Origin: Cylindrobasidium torrendii FP15055 ss-10
Lineage: Eukaryota; Basidiomycota; Agaricomycetes; Agaricales; Physalacriaceae
Direction: 5' to 3'
Length of the DNA stretch: 49,260 nt
Assembly (NCBI GenBank): GCA_000934385.1
Contig: KN880606.1
Span: 1-49,260 of the forward strand
The translations under genes were made by a program, and so were the position numbers. Numbering within the stretch: position 1 is the stretch's first letter; every line of letters begins with the position of its first letter. The notes beneath the pieces are model-generated. The model did not search any database and was not told where the DNA came from. It saw only the letters and a program-made list of their open reading frames with translations. Positions 33,863 to 44,566 of the stretch are shown here, one piece after another.

Positions 33863-34953
33863 TGTGTTCAGTCAGTGGTTGAGAACGGACCGAAATTCTG
33901 GCTTATAAGTGAAGCCCGTATGTATAAGTCCTGGGACCAATCGATCAGAATACACCTAGGATGCGGACTGCGGCCAGAAGAATGGCGTCAGGTGTAAAGA
34001 CGATGTATGCGACTGTGGCGGATGACCCTAGAATGATTGCACTCGAGGCCCTGAGAGGATCGTCCACAGGTTAGGGCCCGTCAAGATTCAATAGTATGCA
34101 ATACTCAAGCGCCTGCCTAAGATTCAGGAACTTGTAATTCTGACCCTCAATGATGCCCGATGTGAGAATATTCCCACGTCAAGTCTATTGCATCGTCGCT
34201 TGGACTCTGATGGTGAGCTTTACTCCAAAAATGGCGTGAAAGTTGCATTCGATCCAACAGCAATCAATTGGTGACCATATTACCTGCCAAACAAGAATTC
34301 TCTCGACCTGCGGGATGCGATTCTGGATCGAGTGCCGCTTTCAATCCTGCGGAGAATCGAGTACACGCCTTATTCTTCATTTTGTTGACGGAAAGAATGG
34401 CTGGACTATTGAAAACTGATGACTTCGCCTGCTACTTAGCTGATTCGAGTGAGAGCGTGACCAGGTCCGATGTGTGTATTCTGGAGCGGAGCGACCTGAT
34501 AAACTTCTCTCTTCAGTGTTCACCCTTCCAGCTTTAAACGTATTGTATGAAGTCGTCGAAGACAGCACCGAGCTTAAATCGCACTGCTTGGGCTTTATTT
34601 GTAATGGTTTGCGCAAATCCTGCCTTTCTGGGACTGACAATGGTCCCTTTTAGCCTCCTCTTGCTAATTGTCCTCTTTTCCATAGATAGAGCTGTGTGCT
34701 CGTATTATAACGATTACACACTCTTCGATATGTTTGGTGTTTGTGTTGTTACATTTTCCTTCCTCGAGGAGTGAGCCTTACCTGAATTCTTGCCGGTACT
34801 CGAAGCCGCGTGCGCTTCGCTCTCGGGTAGCATTCTTGAGGCTCATACACGTGCGTGTGAAAGCAGCGCTTAACTCCAATAATCGACTCAGAAGGATACT
34901 TGGCATACCCATCGAAAGGGAATGTGTTTGTTCTCAAGACCCACCGAGCATTC

Positions 34954-34971
34954 TCTGACCACCCTTGTTCT
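34954..34971 (+). repeat. Upstream block shared by avidin copies 3 and 4
   Basis: The string TCTGACCACCCTTGTTCT occurs here, about 140-160 bp before copy 3, and again at 36445-36462, about 230-250 bp before copy 4. In both places a purine-rich piece like GAATAGAAGAC or GAATGGAAGAC follows shortly after. It is either a remnant of the duplicated promoter or a conserved regulatory site. Confidence 0.55.
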
Positions 34972-35039
34972 ATTCATTCTTGAGAGTTGGAATAGAAGAC
35001 ACGGCGCTGTAATCTCGCCGAGCAAACCAAGTTCAAAGG

Positions 35040-35047
35040 TATAAAAG
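35040..35047 (+). promoter_or_regulatory. TATA box of avidin-like copy 3
   Basis: TATAAAAG, 73 bp before the start codon at 35113. Confidence 0.6.
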
Positions 35048-35112
35048 GCTGAAGTTTACGGCAGCTTCTATCCTCATCCCCTTCCCTCACTCGACATCTC
35101 AAGCTCCAGACA

Positions 35113-35653
35113 ATGCATGTTCTCTCTGCTGCCACTCTTGCGACCGCCATCGGCGCATCCATCAACGGGACATGGTACAACGAGCTTGGATCCTATGTTG
35201 AGCTCGAAGCCAGTCCAGACGGTACCCTCAGCGGTCGCTATAACTCTGCCGTTGGGCAAGCCACGCACGAGTACGTCTTAACTGGACGCTACGACACGCG
35301 TTCGCATAGGTTCGATGGCGCGACGCTGGGCTGGACTGTCAATTGGGAGAACGATAGGGTATTTATACTGCTCTCACGCTCGACGCTCGACTGACGCTAT
35401 GAGTGTAGAAGTATTCTCCCTCGACTACGGTTTGGAGTGGGCAGTATTTCAGCGGAAACAAGGGGGAGTCGATTCGCACTCAGTGGCTCTTAACCTCCTC
35501 TACCTGTGCGTCTCCCTCATATATCTTGCTCGATTACTGTCTGAAACTTTGAATTCAGGGGAGCGTTCTGCTTGGCAGTCGACCCTTATTGGAGCAGATA
35601 TCTTCACTCGTGAGAAGGTGGTCGGTGTCGCGGGGCCCGACGAGATGGACTAG
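35113..35653 (+). CDS. Avidin/tamavidin-like biotin-binding protein, copy 3 (145 aa)
   Basis: Exons are 35113-35358, 35409-35505 and 35559-35653, 438 nt. Motifs in order: leader [72 protein letters not shown]. The aligned biotin-contact positions are retained (Asn, Ser, Tyr, Ser, Trp, Ser, Thr, Trp, Trp, Trp, Asp). The residue before the Ser88 position is Pro instead of His and the Thr91 position is Val. The C-terminal end (REKVVGVAGPDEMD) is shared with copy 5, so copies 3 and 5 are sisters. Two N-x-S/T sites (NGT, NSA lies outside the sequon) would allow glycosylation at the first if the protein is secreted. Confidence 0.95.
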
Positions 35654-36610
35654 AGCTTGAAGCCGAAGATCAGAGACTGCTTAAAGAAATCGAATCATTT
35701 TCCAATAAAACCATTCTTCTTCGTCTTGTCCTAATAAAGGTGTAGAAAACTTGAGAAAGCGACCTCATCCGTGTCTGCGTGTGTCGAAAGGATCTTTCAC
35801 GCCGCATTGTGCACGTCGCGAAAACTTGTCGTTTTTCCTATTGGAGGACAAGGAAATCCCGTTTTCAGTGAGTCTGTCCGGTTTCTCAGTTCTCATAGGC
35901 ACGTGATCGTATTTACTTGACGGAACCTTCACTGGTCCAGAGCGATATCAGAGGCTTGAGCCTGCTTAATCCCACCATTCAATCATATATCATACCAAAC
36001 AGTCGCTTTAACTCACGTTGACATCGGACTCAAGACACTCCGCCCGTTCCCAAACCGCATGTGGCTTGGTACTTGAAAGCTATTAGGCCAATCCTGCTGC
36101 CTTTGCAAGACACGCAAGACCAGCGCAAGACGCTTGTGGATGTACACAAGATGTCGATGAGCAGCTGAACGCGAACGCGCAGTGAAACATCGGCCGGAGG
36201 ATTGGCAAATGAGTCAGGCTTGCTGCAGGCCGCGCGCTTCCCTGTCGTTCAAGAGTCTTCTCGCCCGTTGCGTACTCTTGGCACTCAGTGGTGTGGACTC
36301 TGACGGTGCCGTCTCGCGTAGTAATGCTAACCTGTTCGATCTCTGGAGAATTGAAAGTGAACTTGTCTGTGTACTCAACGCAAGAATGTGTAGAGGTTGG
36401 CCTCGAAACTCAGAGCAATTGCGCACTCGAAAATCAGAGTCGTTTCTGACCACCCTTGTTCTGTAGGCGAGATAGCTAGAATGGAAGACAGACGTCGATC
36501 GGTGGAACGGACAGCTTTTGAATGTACAGCAGAGCTACTAGTTGCTCACGAGTTTCTCAGCTTTTCATACGGAGTGGCGTCCTCCGTGTCCACCTTGTAT
36601 CCGCAAGAAC
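35654..36610. other. Intergenic region upstream of avidin copy 4
   Basis: About 1 kb between two plus-strand avidin genes. It holds the 3' flank of copy 3 and the promoter of copy 4, including the block at 36445-36462 repeated from the copy 3 promoter. No gene is supported. Confidence 0.45.
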
Positions 36611-36618
36611 TATATAAG
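36611..36618 (+). promoter_or_regulatory. TATA box of avidin-like copy 4
   Basis: TATATAAG, 83 bp before the start codon at 36694. Confidence 0.55.
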
Positions 36619-36693
36619 GTGGAATTGCAGATGAGACTCGACACCATCTGCCCACCTCAATCGTTTAGTCCTCACTCCAGAGCAGCCTGAACG

Positions 36694-37252
36694 ATGTACA
36701 TCTTTTCCGCAGCCACTCTTGCCGCCGCTCTTGCCTCTATCAACGGGACGTGGTACAACGAGCTTGGGTCGACCGTACGGTTCGACGCCAGCCTCAACGG
36801 CACCCTCAGTGGCCAATATAACTCTGCTGTCGGGAACGCAAAGGACTTCTATATCCTCACCGGCCGCTACGAGACGCAGCCTCTGCCAAACAGAGGCGTG
36901 ACGCTAGGATGGACGGTTAATTTCAAAAATGACCTGGTGCGTCGCGCGCGCCCTTCTCAGAGTATTGGACTAACAAGTAATGTCTGCCTCTATAGCGCGA
37001 CGCACACTCTACTACGACGTGGAGTGGGCAGTATTTTGGAGGAGAGAAAGAGGAGATTCGCACCCAGTGGCTTTTGTCCCGCGCAGTTCGTATGTGCCCT
37101 CCTCATTTCCCTTCCTTGTCGTCCCAGCCTTCTGACGTTCGTTTCTTGTAGGTCAGACTGACGCTTGGCAGTCCACTCTCGTGGGCTCGAACGTTTTCAC
37201 GAGGTTTCCTCCGCCTCGTATCGCAGAGGCAGGAGAGCAGGTCGAGAACTAG
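36694..37252 (+). CDS. Avidin/tamavidin-like protein, copy 4, Asp-to-Asn at biotin site (145 aa)
   Basis: Exons are 36694-36936, 36996-37089 and 37152-37252, 438 nt. Motifs are [43 protein letters not shown] and [13 protein letters not shown]. In streptavidin and tamavidin the last motif reads VG-x-D; here the aspartate that hydrogen-bonds the biotin ureido nitrogen (Asp128 in streptavidin) is Asn, codon AAC. All other aligned contacts are kept. The 15-residue hydrophobic leader has no basic residue. The C-terminal end [15 protein letters not shown] is unlike those of the other four. It could be a lower-affinity or pH-sensitive biotin binder, or a binder of a biotin analogue. Confidence 0.94.
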
Positions 37253-37705
37253 ACGAATTCCCGTCATATACGAATCAGTGCGAGGGAATATACACAAAAA
37301 TCCATGGATGTCTGATATTATGCGGCTCCCTGTTATTGTGTATACCTCGCGTTGTACTGTCAGCGTCCAATAAAGCAAATTTGCATCGGTTATTCGAGTT
37401 ATGAGTCTTTTCGATGACACTTACTTTTAACCACCGATTGGCTCAATACGTCGACTTCAGCAGTTCAGCTTTACGCGCACCTATGAAGGCCGTGAATAGA
37501 TACATTTTGCTATCGACTAGCGCATCACGCCGTTATAGAAAGTTCAGAGGACAGCTTAGCTCGCCTCACACTGGCATTGTGTAGTCGGGAAAGATTGAAC
37601 GAGCCGGGGAGGGCTCTTATAAGTATGTAGAATTAAGTTCTATAAGTCTCGCAATGAATGAGGCCAGTATCAATACACAATCCAGAAGCGGTGCAGTCGA
37701 ATGCT
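37253..37705. other. Intergenic, 3' flanks of two convergent genes
   Basis: About 450 bp between the ends of copy 4 (plus) and the membrane protein gene (minus). The polyadenylation-like string AATAAAG is at about 37370. No gene is seen. Confidence 0.45.
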
Positions 37706-39190
37706 CTACAAAGCCGAAGATGCTTCTCTCTCCTTTGCCTTTGCATCCTCCATCTCGTAAATTCCGCCTCCTGACTCGATGTCCGATGGCTTGCTCACCG
37801 TACTACTAAGCTGGGTATGTGTATCGGCCTTTGGCCTGCTGAGGGTGAACTGTGTTCTTGGCTTATGCGCGAACTCGAGCTCGGACGCGACGGTAGTAGA
37901 CGCATCCGTGTAGGTGAAGTGTCGTTCGCAATGAGTGCGTTGGAGACAAACGAGGACGATGATGACAGTCGGGTATATGCACTGCTCATGAAGTGAGAAC
38001 TCAAAGCTCGGGAGCAGAGGGAGAACCGCAGGAAAGACGTACGGATACTTGTGAGATAACGGCGGCCATGACATTGTATCCCACCTTCCCTTCGTACATC
38101 CCGGCTGCACCGAGCAGGTAAATCACCTAGCAGTATGCGCATTAGCATTTCGGCTCTGATGAATGTCGGAAGGAAAGACTGACCCAAACGATACAGTAGA
38201 AAATCCCTGACTCCACGAACAGAGTGAGGATTTTCTCCACTGTCCCCTGCTGCGTAGACCCGTCCGTAACATGAGTCCGAATATCCCTTCGATGATGCCT
38301 GCACAGTGTAGATGTTTTAATGAGGACAACGGTTTGATCCCGAGAGATACGAACGCACCACGCCATCCACGCAATCAGACTTGTCGCCGATGCATTGATA
38401 ACCAGAGTGGGCACGACCAATGGCAGCACAAGACCTGCGCGTACATTGGACGCAAAACCCTGATCATTGACAACCTTGCCACCGTACTGGCGAGCGATAC
38501 CCAACCCAAGGTCGATGGCCTCACATGCTGATGGAGGAGGAAAGGGGTAAGAAATAGGCTCGCAATCACGGAGGGTTTAGAGGATCATGAAGCAATGGGA
38601 CTTACCGAGTGTAAGAAAGAAAAGAGTCCCAAGGAACGCGACAACTTTCCTATTATACGACCAAAGCACCCAGGCGCGCCAGCACACTATTGCATCGCTG
38701 AAGAGAAACTGGAAGTGCGTTGAGCTCAGGTGAGGTGAGAGCGTGGCTCGGGGAACGCACCGCCAACCGGCTTAAAGAGTTGAAGGCAGTCTGGAGGTGA
38801 TTCCGCGTGTCTGTGAGGCCGTCTGGCGGTGTCAATGCTGGATTCGCGTCATAAGGAAGTGTCTTGAGGACGTAGGCTAGTTGGAGACCCTGCTGCGTCG
38901 TTGCAGCCGAAAACATCACGATAGTGGCTACCAAGAATATCTTTCGTCCTCGATTTCGCAGGCCTCCATTCCTGTATGTTGTGAATGAGCAGGACGAGCG
39001 GCTCAGCTATCAACGCGTACACCAAGAGGTATGTGGACTGTATCATGACTACGCAGTAGAATCCTAGAGTCGTACTGAGCATCCCTTTTGCATGTAGGAG
39101 CTGCGCTGTTTACGTACCGTAAAAGAGAAACTCTAGAGCCAGGATGAGCACATCCTGTCGGATAGACTGCGTCGGGGAGAACTTGGCCAT
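37706..39190 (-). CDS. Multi-pass membrane protein with DAIVCWRAWVLW motif (357 aa)
   Basis: Eight exons, 1074 nt: complement(39118-39190), (39021-39063), (38761-38971), (38606-38708), (38359-38527), (38184-38298), (38043-38126), (37706-37981). Hydrophobic segments recur: QDVLILALEFLFYGFY, KIFLVATIVMFSAATT, VVAFLGTLFFLTL, AGLVLPLVVPTLVINA, ILTLFVESGIFYCIV and CIYPTVIIVLVCLQ, giving about seven helices. The loop motif SDAIVCWRAWVLW is typical of a large, uncharacterised basidiomycete membrane-protein family. The cytosolic tail is hydrophilic, Ser/Lys/Glu-rich. It may be a receptor-like protein, but no G-protein-coupled receptor signature is proved. The start is the ATG that begins the first exon; intron 2 uses the donor inside TTGGT|GTACGC. 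Confidence 0.85.
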
Positions 39191-39660
39191 CGTTGCCCGT
39201 CTCAGAGGACGAGTGCGATGATGGTTAGAAAGAACGAGCAGTCGTGTGATCGCATATGTTCGAGGCTAAGAACAGAATAATGAATGGACTCGGCCGGGGT
39301 TGGTCGTTGATGATGGGCGAAAAGAAGCGCTATACAAACGTGACGCATGGGCTAGGAGATACGGATTGGGGAGTGGACAAGGATTTGGCGACTTGTTTGC
39401 GAGGAGACGAAGCTCACAACTTGTTGATGTCCCTTGTCAATGGTGATTGGCCCATCCTCGCGTGTATAACCTACAGCGATGTACACGACGAGTCCTATCG
39501 GCCCAGAATTGACATGCGGAGATGGCTACTCGCAAAGTGCCGGCGCCGGTGCAGCAGCATGAAGTGGATCCTAGTAAGCATGGTATCTACAAAAAGAAAC
39601 ACATCATGATTATAGCTGTGTGGTATGTTGTACATCGAGAACCGAGAACGCCTCTTCTTT
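39191..39660. other. Intergenic
   Basis: About 470 bp between the start of the membrane protein gene (minus) and the end of the hydrolase gene (minus). No coding or structural signal is recognised. Confidence 0.45.
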
Positions 39661-40899
39661 TCATGCGGTAAACCGCTCTGCCATCCACTCGATTATCTTC
39701 GGTGTCAATGTTCCCAGATCCTTCGGCGGTTTACCGAGCGCAAAGTCGTAGAACGGGTCGACATGGACACCTTTCTCATGCAAGACAAGCTCGCTGCGCG
39801 CGTGGGATTTAGCCAGCTTCGCGTTGTAGAAGGTGATGATGGCGTCTCGCGCAGCCTCGTAACCGCCTGCAGACAACACGATCTTGTCGACGAACCTATC
39901 GGCGCCTTCGAACCAGTCGTCCCGTGCGAATAAGGGCTCCAGCCAATGCCTTTGGTCGGTGGGAATTCCTTCGAACGTCTCGGCGCCCCATTCTGCCAAT
40001 GTCGAGGAGGGAACAACGTCGGAAGTGCACTCGGCAAATGAGCTGCCTGCGCCTGTGCCCTCGGGGGAGACCCATGGCGACATGAGATATGCACCACTGA
40101 ATTTGGCACCGGCGGGCAGTGATAGTGGTGGAACCGATGGATGGCCATGAATGAGATGCCCAAGGATTTCAAGAATAAGGTTGCCGCCTGCAGAATCACC
40201 GACGAGTACTATGTCGGATGTCGAAAACCCGTGTGAAGTAAGATGCTGAAGTGCTGCGGAGCTCTCGCGCAGAGGTCCAGGGAATTGGGAGTCGGGAACA
40301 AGCTCTACTCGCTGCGTTAGACAACAGTGAAGATGAGGCGGGGTAAGCGCACCATAGAGAGGCACCGCAACAGAAACGTCGATGCCTTTCGACTGAAGCT
40401 GCTGCTGGACGAAGTGCATGAAATTCAACCCATAAGCAGGCGCGAACAGCGTGAATCCGCCGCCTGACGGAGTGGTAAATGCCAAACTAAATATCACGAA
40501 ATCATGTAACGCACCATGCAAATACACAAGCACCTTCTTGCTATCCCTCTTTCCTATCCACGCGATTCGCGTCCCCTCGACCTCTTGCACATCTGGCGCT
40601 TGTCCAATCTGCTTGCAGAAATCCCCGTATACCTTGTCGGAATTGCCAAGAACTGCTTGGATTTGGTTTGTCTTCATGCGCGTGAGGTGGCTGGTAGCGC
40701 CGTCCGCGAGCACGCGCGCCCAGGTTTTATGCTTCTGCGACGGATCCCAAAAGGAGGAAACCGCACGATAGCCGAGGGCCAAGGCTGGAAAATGGGTAAG
40801 TTCGAGTGCGACAGCAGGACCGGAGAACGCACGAAGAGTCCCAATTACACTGACCATTCGAGGCGCATCACTGAGGGTAACTTTGCCAAACTGCGACAT
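39661..40899 (-). CDS. Alpha/beta hydrolase, hormone-sensitive-lipase-like esterase (379 aa)
   Basis: Serine esterase/lipase-like enzyme. Exons are complement(40515-40899), (40353-40463) and (39661-40304), 1140 nt. Both introns (51 and 48 bp) are in frame and stop-free, but splicing them out restores the oxyanion-hole motif HGGGF at residues 128-132 and the segment VPLYELVPDSQFP, so I treat them as real. The nucleophile motif GDSAGGN has Ser203. Acid and histidine are probably in the downstream SAGGYEAARD and KGVHVDPFYDF segments. The longer frame to 40932 starts with TTG; the ATG at 40899 (MSQFGKV) is preferred. A hydrophobic N-terminal segment (ALELTHFPALALGY) may be membrane-associated. 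The substrate cannot be told; small esters are likely. Confidence 0.88.
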   Translation of the reverse strand: MSQFGKVTLSDAPRMVSVIGTLRAFSGPAVALELTHFPALALGYRAVSSFWDPSQKHKTWARVLADGATSHLTRMKTNQIQAVLGNSDKVYGDFCKQIGQAPDVQEVEGTRIAWIGKRDSKKVLVYLHGALHDFVIFSLAFTTPSGGGFTLFAPAYGLNFMHFVQQQLQSKGIDVSVAVPLYGALTPPHLHCCLTQRVELVPDSQFPGPLRESSAALQHLTSHGFSTSDIVLVGDSAGGNLILEILGHLIHGHPSVPPLSLPAGAKFSGAYLMSPWVSPEGTGAGSSFAECTSDVVPSSTLAEWGAETFEGIPTDQRHWLEPLFARDDWFEGADRFVDKIVLSAGGYEAARDAIITFYNAKLAKSHARSELVLHEKGVHVDPFYDFALGKPPKDLGTLTPKIIEWMAERFTA

Positions 40900-41394
40900 G
40901 CTTGTGAGGGGAGAAGAAGCGCCCAATGTCAACCCTGCGTTTCCTCATTTAAAGCGGCGCACACGGGTCCGTTCCGGCTCCCCAGGGTTTGCTGGGAGAA
41001 CTAGCAACAGAGCTTGCCGCTGTCTTCGTGTGCGCGATATGCTCTCTCGATTCCATTCGAACTGGGCCTGGCACGCTGGTCCTGTTCCCGTATCAATTCG
41101 TGTTGAGAGTTACATTGCGCGTGGTGAAGGTCGGTTTCTGCGCATTTCGATATTCTGCGGTGAGCATTAGATGCAGGAGTGGTCAGACGGAGAAAGGATG
41201 GTGAGAGTAAAGAAGCAGGTAAAGAAGAGTGTATATTCAATTGATGCGCCGATCGGCCGTCGCACTGGCAATCGGAATTCGGCGCGTCGCGCTTGGCTTT
41301 CGCCCATGGTGGAGTAAGTTAACCCTCCAGAACGCGGTTTTCGCCTGGTTCTCACGATTGCTAAGCTCAACATGCAGCCTGGCCATTGTCAGAG

Positions 41395-41631
41395 CTATGA
41401 AAAAACATATTTTAGTTTAAACCTGATGGAGTTTGTGGACACTGGGGTTTTCCTCGTGAGATGCTTGTGAGCTGCTTCCTGGAGTTGCTCGTGGGCAGGG
41501 GGAACGCCGTAGTAACCAACCCGAAGCGCCTTCCGAATTTGCATGATCAACCGTTCTGATGCCGGGCCCGTCATTCGGTACAACGCCCCTTCCAAGTTCT
41601 TGTCTCCCACCTTCATCACCACGGACCGCAT
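41395..41631 (-). CDS. Possible small ORF (78 aa)
   Basis: Open frame starting at an ATG (MRSVVMKVGDKN) and ending in FKLKYVFS. It is basic and has a long helix-like middle (SERLIMQIRKALRVGYYGVP). No homologous family is recognised and no introns are needed. It lies divergent from the DUF6533 gene, only about 90 bp from its start, so it may be a small gene or chance. Confidence 0.3.
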   Translation of the reverse strand: MRSVVMKVGDKNLEGALYRMTGPASERLIMQIRKALRVGYYGVPPAHEQLQEAAHKHLTRKTPVSTNSIRFKLKYVFS

Positions 41632-41718
41632 CCCAGTTCTTAATTCCTTCTTTCCCACACCTTCTTTCTTCTTCGTACTCTACGTTCTCTACTTCTTGTC
41701 AGCGTGTCCTTGACGGAC

Positions 41719-43211
41719 ATGTCGCTGCCTAGCGCGGTCGCGGTGACCAGCATCCGCTACACCTCCAGTTAGTCGTGAACCCGAAACGCTTCTGCCACAA
41801 ACAGTGGAGTTGACGCATTATTTCCGCCCAGCTTCCGCTATCGCTCTGATTGCTTATGATCACCTGCTCACCGTGGACGAAGAGATTGCCTACATCTGGA
41901 AACCTGATTCTACGCCCTGGCCGGGGAGGGCGGCCTACTTGGTCTACCGCTACTTCACGGAGGGGGTGCTGCTCTACAGCGCGTATGGTACGGTGGAGAA
42001 GTTGTCAATGGAATCGTAGCTCATGATCTTGCAGAATTTGGAGGGTTCGCGAAGACGATGACTATTCAGGTGCGCTAATATGCGTTGTACGCAAGGATTA
42101 CTGACACCGCATCAGGAGTGCGTTCCTCCTTTCAAGATCTTACATTTGGTGTACTCATCCATTCAAAGCTGTCTGGCCGTTCTTTGGATATTTGTCCTCT
42201 CTGCAACGCTCTTTGTCGGAATACTTCAATGTACGCAGGACTAAATGACATGTCCTCCCATTGCTCACGCAAATGTCTCCCACCTCAAGTCATTGTAACT
42301 ATCAATGTATACCGACTGTGGGACTCCAAGCCTCGAATGGCCAACATCCTGTTGTGTGTGTTTGCGCTGTGCTTCAGTGCCACGATTAGCCTGGCTGTGG
42401 CTTCGACCGCCCTCATCACCAGATCGTCCAGTATGTTCTCTCGTTCTCACTGATTCTTGGAATATACAGCTCACATCTCGCGTAGTCATACTACACGTGA
42501 ATGAAACAGTCGGCGACGCATGCCTTGTGGGTCCACTGCCCAGAACTGTTCCTGCGATATTTGGTACCCTTGTCTGTAGTAACCACACGTGCATTGAGTG
42601 AAAGCACTCACCATGTATCCAGCTTGCACTGGACCTCTTTATCATCGGTCTTTCCTTGTATCGCGCTTTGGAAATGCCCAGACGATCCCAATCCGAGCTC
42701 ATCACCAACATTCAACGCGACGGGGCGCTATATCACATCGGCGTATCCGGTACGTTCATCTACTCCAACTGCAGACTCTCTGAAGCTTTTGCATCAGTCC
42801 AATGGCTCGTTATCTTCGTAGCATCGATTCATCTTGACGTATGCCATTCCCTTCGACTTCTCGTTGAAAACCACTAACCACGAGTCGAAGCCTTACACAT
42901 TCTTTTCCATCTTGACGTCCGTATCTTCCTTCCCCCCTGCGCACTGTCGTGTATCTAACTGACGACAACTCACCAGTGCATTCTGGTCACTCAACGCCTG
43001 CATCGGATGCCGCCTTCAGCTCCGCCTCGAACGCATCCATCTAGCCATGGAACAAAAGCGCCAGGCTCAGATGCCTACGGGCGTGGGACCGATAAGATCC
43101 CGTGCGAGTCCCTCCGCGCTTCAGTATAGGATTGGAGAGGACTGGCGCCCCGAACGTGTGAGTATAGACTGGGAGGACCTTGCTTTGTACGATGTACATC
43201 GTAGTGGGTAG
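41719..43211 (+). CDS. DUF6533-domain multi-pass membrane protein (345 aa)
   Basis: Ten exons, 1038 nt: 41719-41767, 41805-41987, 42035-42069, 42116-42230, 42290-42430, 42486-42571, 42623-42749, 42798-42838, 42891-42916, 42977-43211. The first 80 residues carry the DUF6533 pattern (LIAYDHLLTVDEEIAYIW then AAYLVYRYF). Several hydrophobic helices follow (LAVLWIFVLSATLFVGIL, NILLCVFALCFSATISLAV, LALDLFIIGLSLYRAL, WLVIFVASIH), then a basic tail. The Arg-Leu-Trp-Asp motif (VYRLWDSKPRM) is typical of the family. Function is unknown; the family is much expanded in Agaricomycetes. Intron 1 is only 37 bp, so the extreme N-terminus is the least certain part. Confidence 0.83.
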
Positions 43212-43301
43212 TGTGGCATCGAACATGTAGTGTATATACCTTTGTTGACCAGTGTTCCTACTGTTTTTGTAGCTCTGTAATCCGATTGAATGTATGTCGC
43301 C

Positions 43302-43794
43302 TCACGCTTTGGACCCTTTGGTATGATAGTAGTACACCACACCAGCAAACACAGAGTGGTTTATCCCCGAGAACAGGACAGTCGCGGACCCCATATCGGT
43401 CAAGCACGTCGCGAGACTCAGGATGCCCCATACCGCATACATCGACACTAGAAAGTGGGCATGAGATGTACTGTTTCGCGCAAAGACTATTTGCGTAGGG
43501 AGAAAAGTGATTGGTAAATCCATCAACCAACGCACCAAAAGTCGTACGCATCACAGGCCCCGCCTTCGCGCCCACAATTTGACCTATCCCAATCGCTGCT
43601 ACCATGCTTGCAATGGCCTGGTTGAATCCCCTCGCTGCTGGAGGCGTTGGATCGGACAGCGGTAGACCCGAAAGCTTGTTGACAGCGCTTATCATGGGAC
43701 TTTGGTAGAGAATCGTGGGTTTGAAGGTGAGGATAGTGGCGACGAGAAGGTCTGCGTATCCGTGTACGGTAATGAGGAGCTCTGGAGTTGGCAT
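43302..43794 (-). CDS. Small two-exon membrane protein (134 aa)
   Basis: Exons are complement(43536-43794) and complement(43302-43447), 405 nt, with a phase-1 intron of 88 bp. Predicted hydrophobic stretches are ELLITVHGYADLLVATILTF, FNQAIASMVAAIGIGQIVGA, VSMYAVWGILSLATCL and NHSVFAGVVYYY, so about four helices. No enzyme motif is visible and I do not recognise the family, though small four-helix proteins like this are common in fungi. It is convergent with the DUF6533 gene, with 90 bp between their stop codons. Confidence 0.75.
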
Positions 43795-44566
43795 AGCGGT
43801 GGGTTCCGGACGGCGGGCTACGAAGCCTCTGTGGTGGCTGGGATGATGATGGTTGGAGACGAGATCTGAAGTGAGATGTGCAGGGCTGACTCAACCTCTC
43901 TTATGCATGAGCGGCGATGTAACAGAGAATTGTTGACTTTGTGTCTCCAGAAACGGCCTGGAAATAGTGTACAGCACTATCTCGGTAACCTTCCCGCGCT
44001 CGAGGTGTCAATTGAAGCGTTTTGGAATATTGTATCATAGCGCAAATTGTTGAATCAAAGTCAAGAGAATGGAGTTACGGATGAAGGAGGAGCGCCAGTG
44101 CCAGACCAGTGCTATGCAAAGACAAGACTTTTCAGGTCTTGGTCCGCGTATAGGCAATTGAGCATGCAAGGAGGTGAATGCGACATTGTGACATCCATTG
44201 GAAAGCGGATCCGGAATATGCCGACGTTGATCGAAAGTGATCTCAGTTCATCTCATTGCAAGTTGCAACTCGTCTTCGACACCGGTTGAACACACCCTTT
44301 GCATTTAGCGACTTTTCAAGCCGAGCTCTTGGATGCAGTCCAAGACGACTTTCCTCCGCACTTCCGAGATCGATACGGGACATCAAACTCTGCACCGCTA
44401 CGCGCTGTCTGCCACGATGTCCATTCACCGCTTGCTCTCCACCATCACCACCTTCGACAGGTGCCGACTCCCAGAACCCAACGCCCACCATAAACAAGTC
44501 TCCAGCGGCCATTGTACCCTATAAACACACAATCGTGGACGCGTTTTTCGCACTGGACCATAAATT
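43795..44566. other. Intergenic between divergent genes
   Basis: About 770 bp between the start of the small membrane protein (minus) and the transporter (plus). It presumably holds both promoters. No coding sequence is supported; the overlapping frames on both strands are uninformative. Confidence 0.45.

Larger units (their letters stand above)
33863..35112. other. Intergenic region between divergent avidin pairs
   Basis: About 1.25 kb between copy 2 (minus) and copy 3 (plus). A stop-free stretch at 34095-34274 (plus, 59 codons, LKRLPKIQELVILTL then a stop) looks like a fragment of an F-box/LRR-type gene without start or partners. The rest is noncoding and includes upstream elements of copy 3 (see the shared block at 34954-34971). 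Confidence 0.4.

Noticed and set aside
40464..40514. Hydrolase read as one uninterrupted frame
   Set aside because: Although the 51-bp and 48-bp segments are stop-free, they have GT-AG borders and disrupt the HGGGF and VPDSQFP motifs that splicing restores.
43523..43894. Minus-strand 123-codon frame overlapping the small membrane protein
   Set aside because: Overlaps a two-exon model in another frame that gives coherent membrane helices; this frame is Ser/Arg-rich noise.
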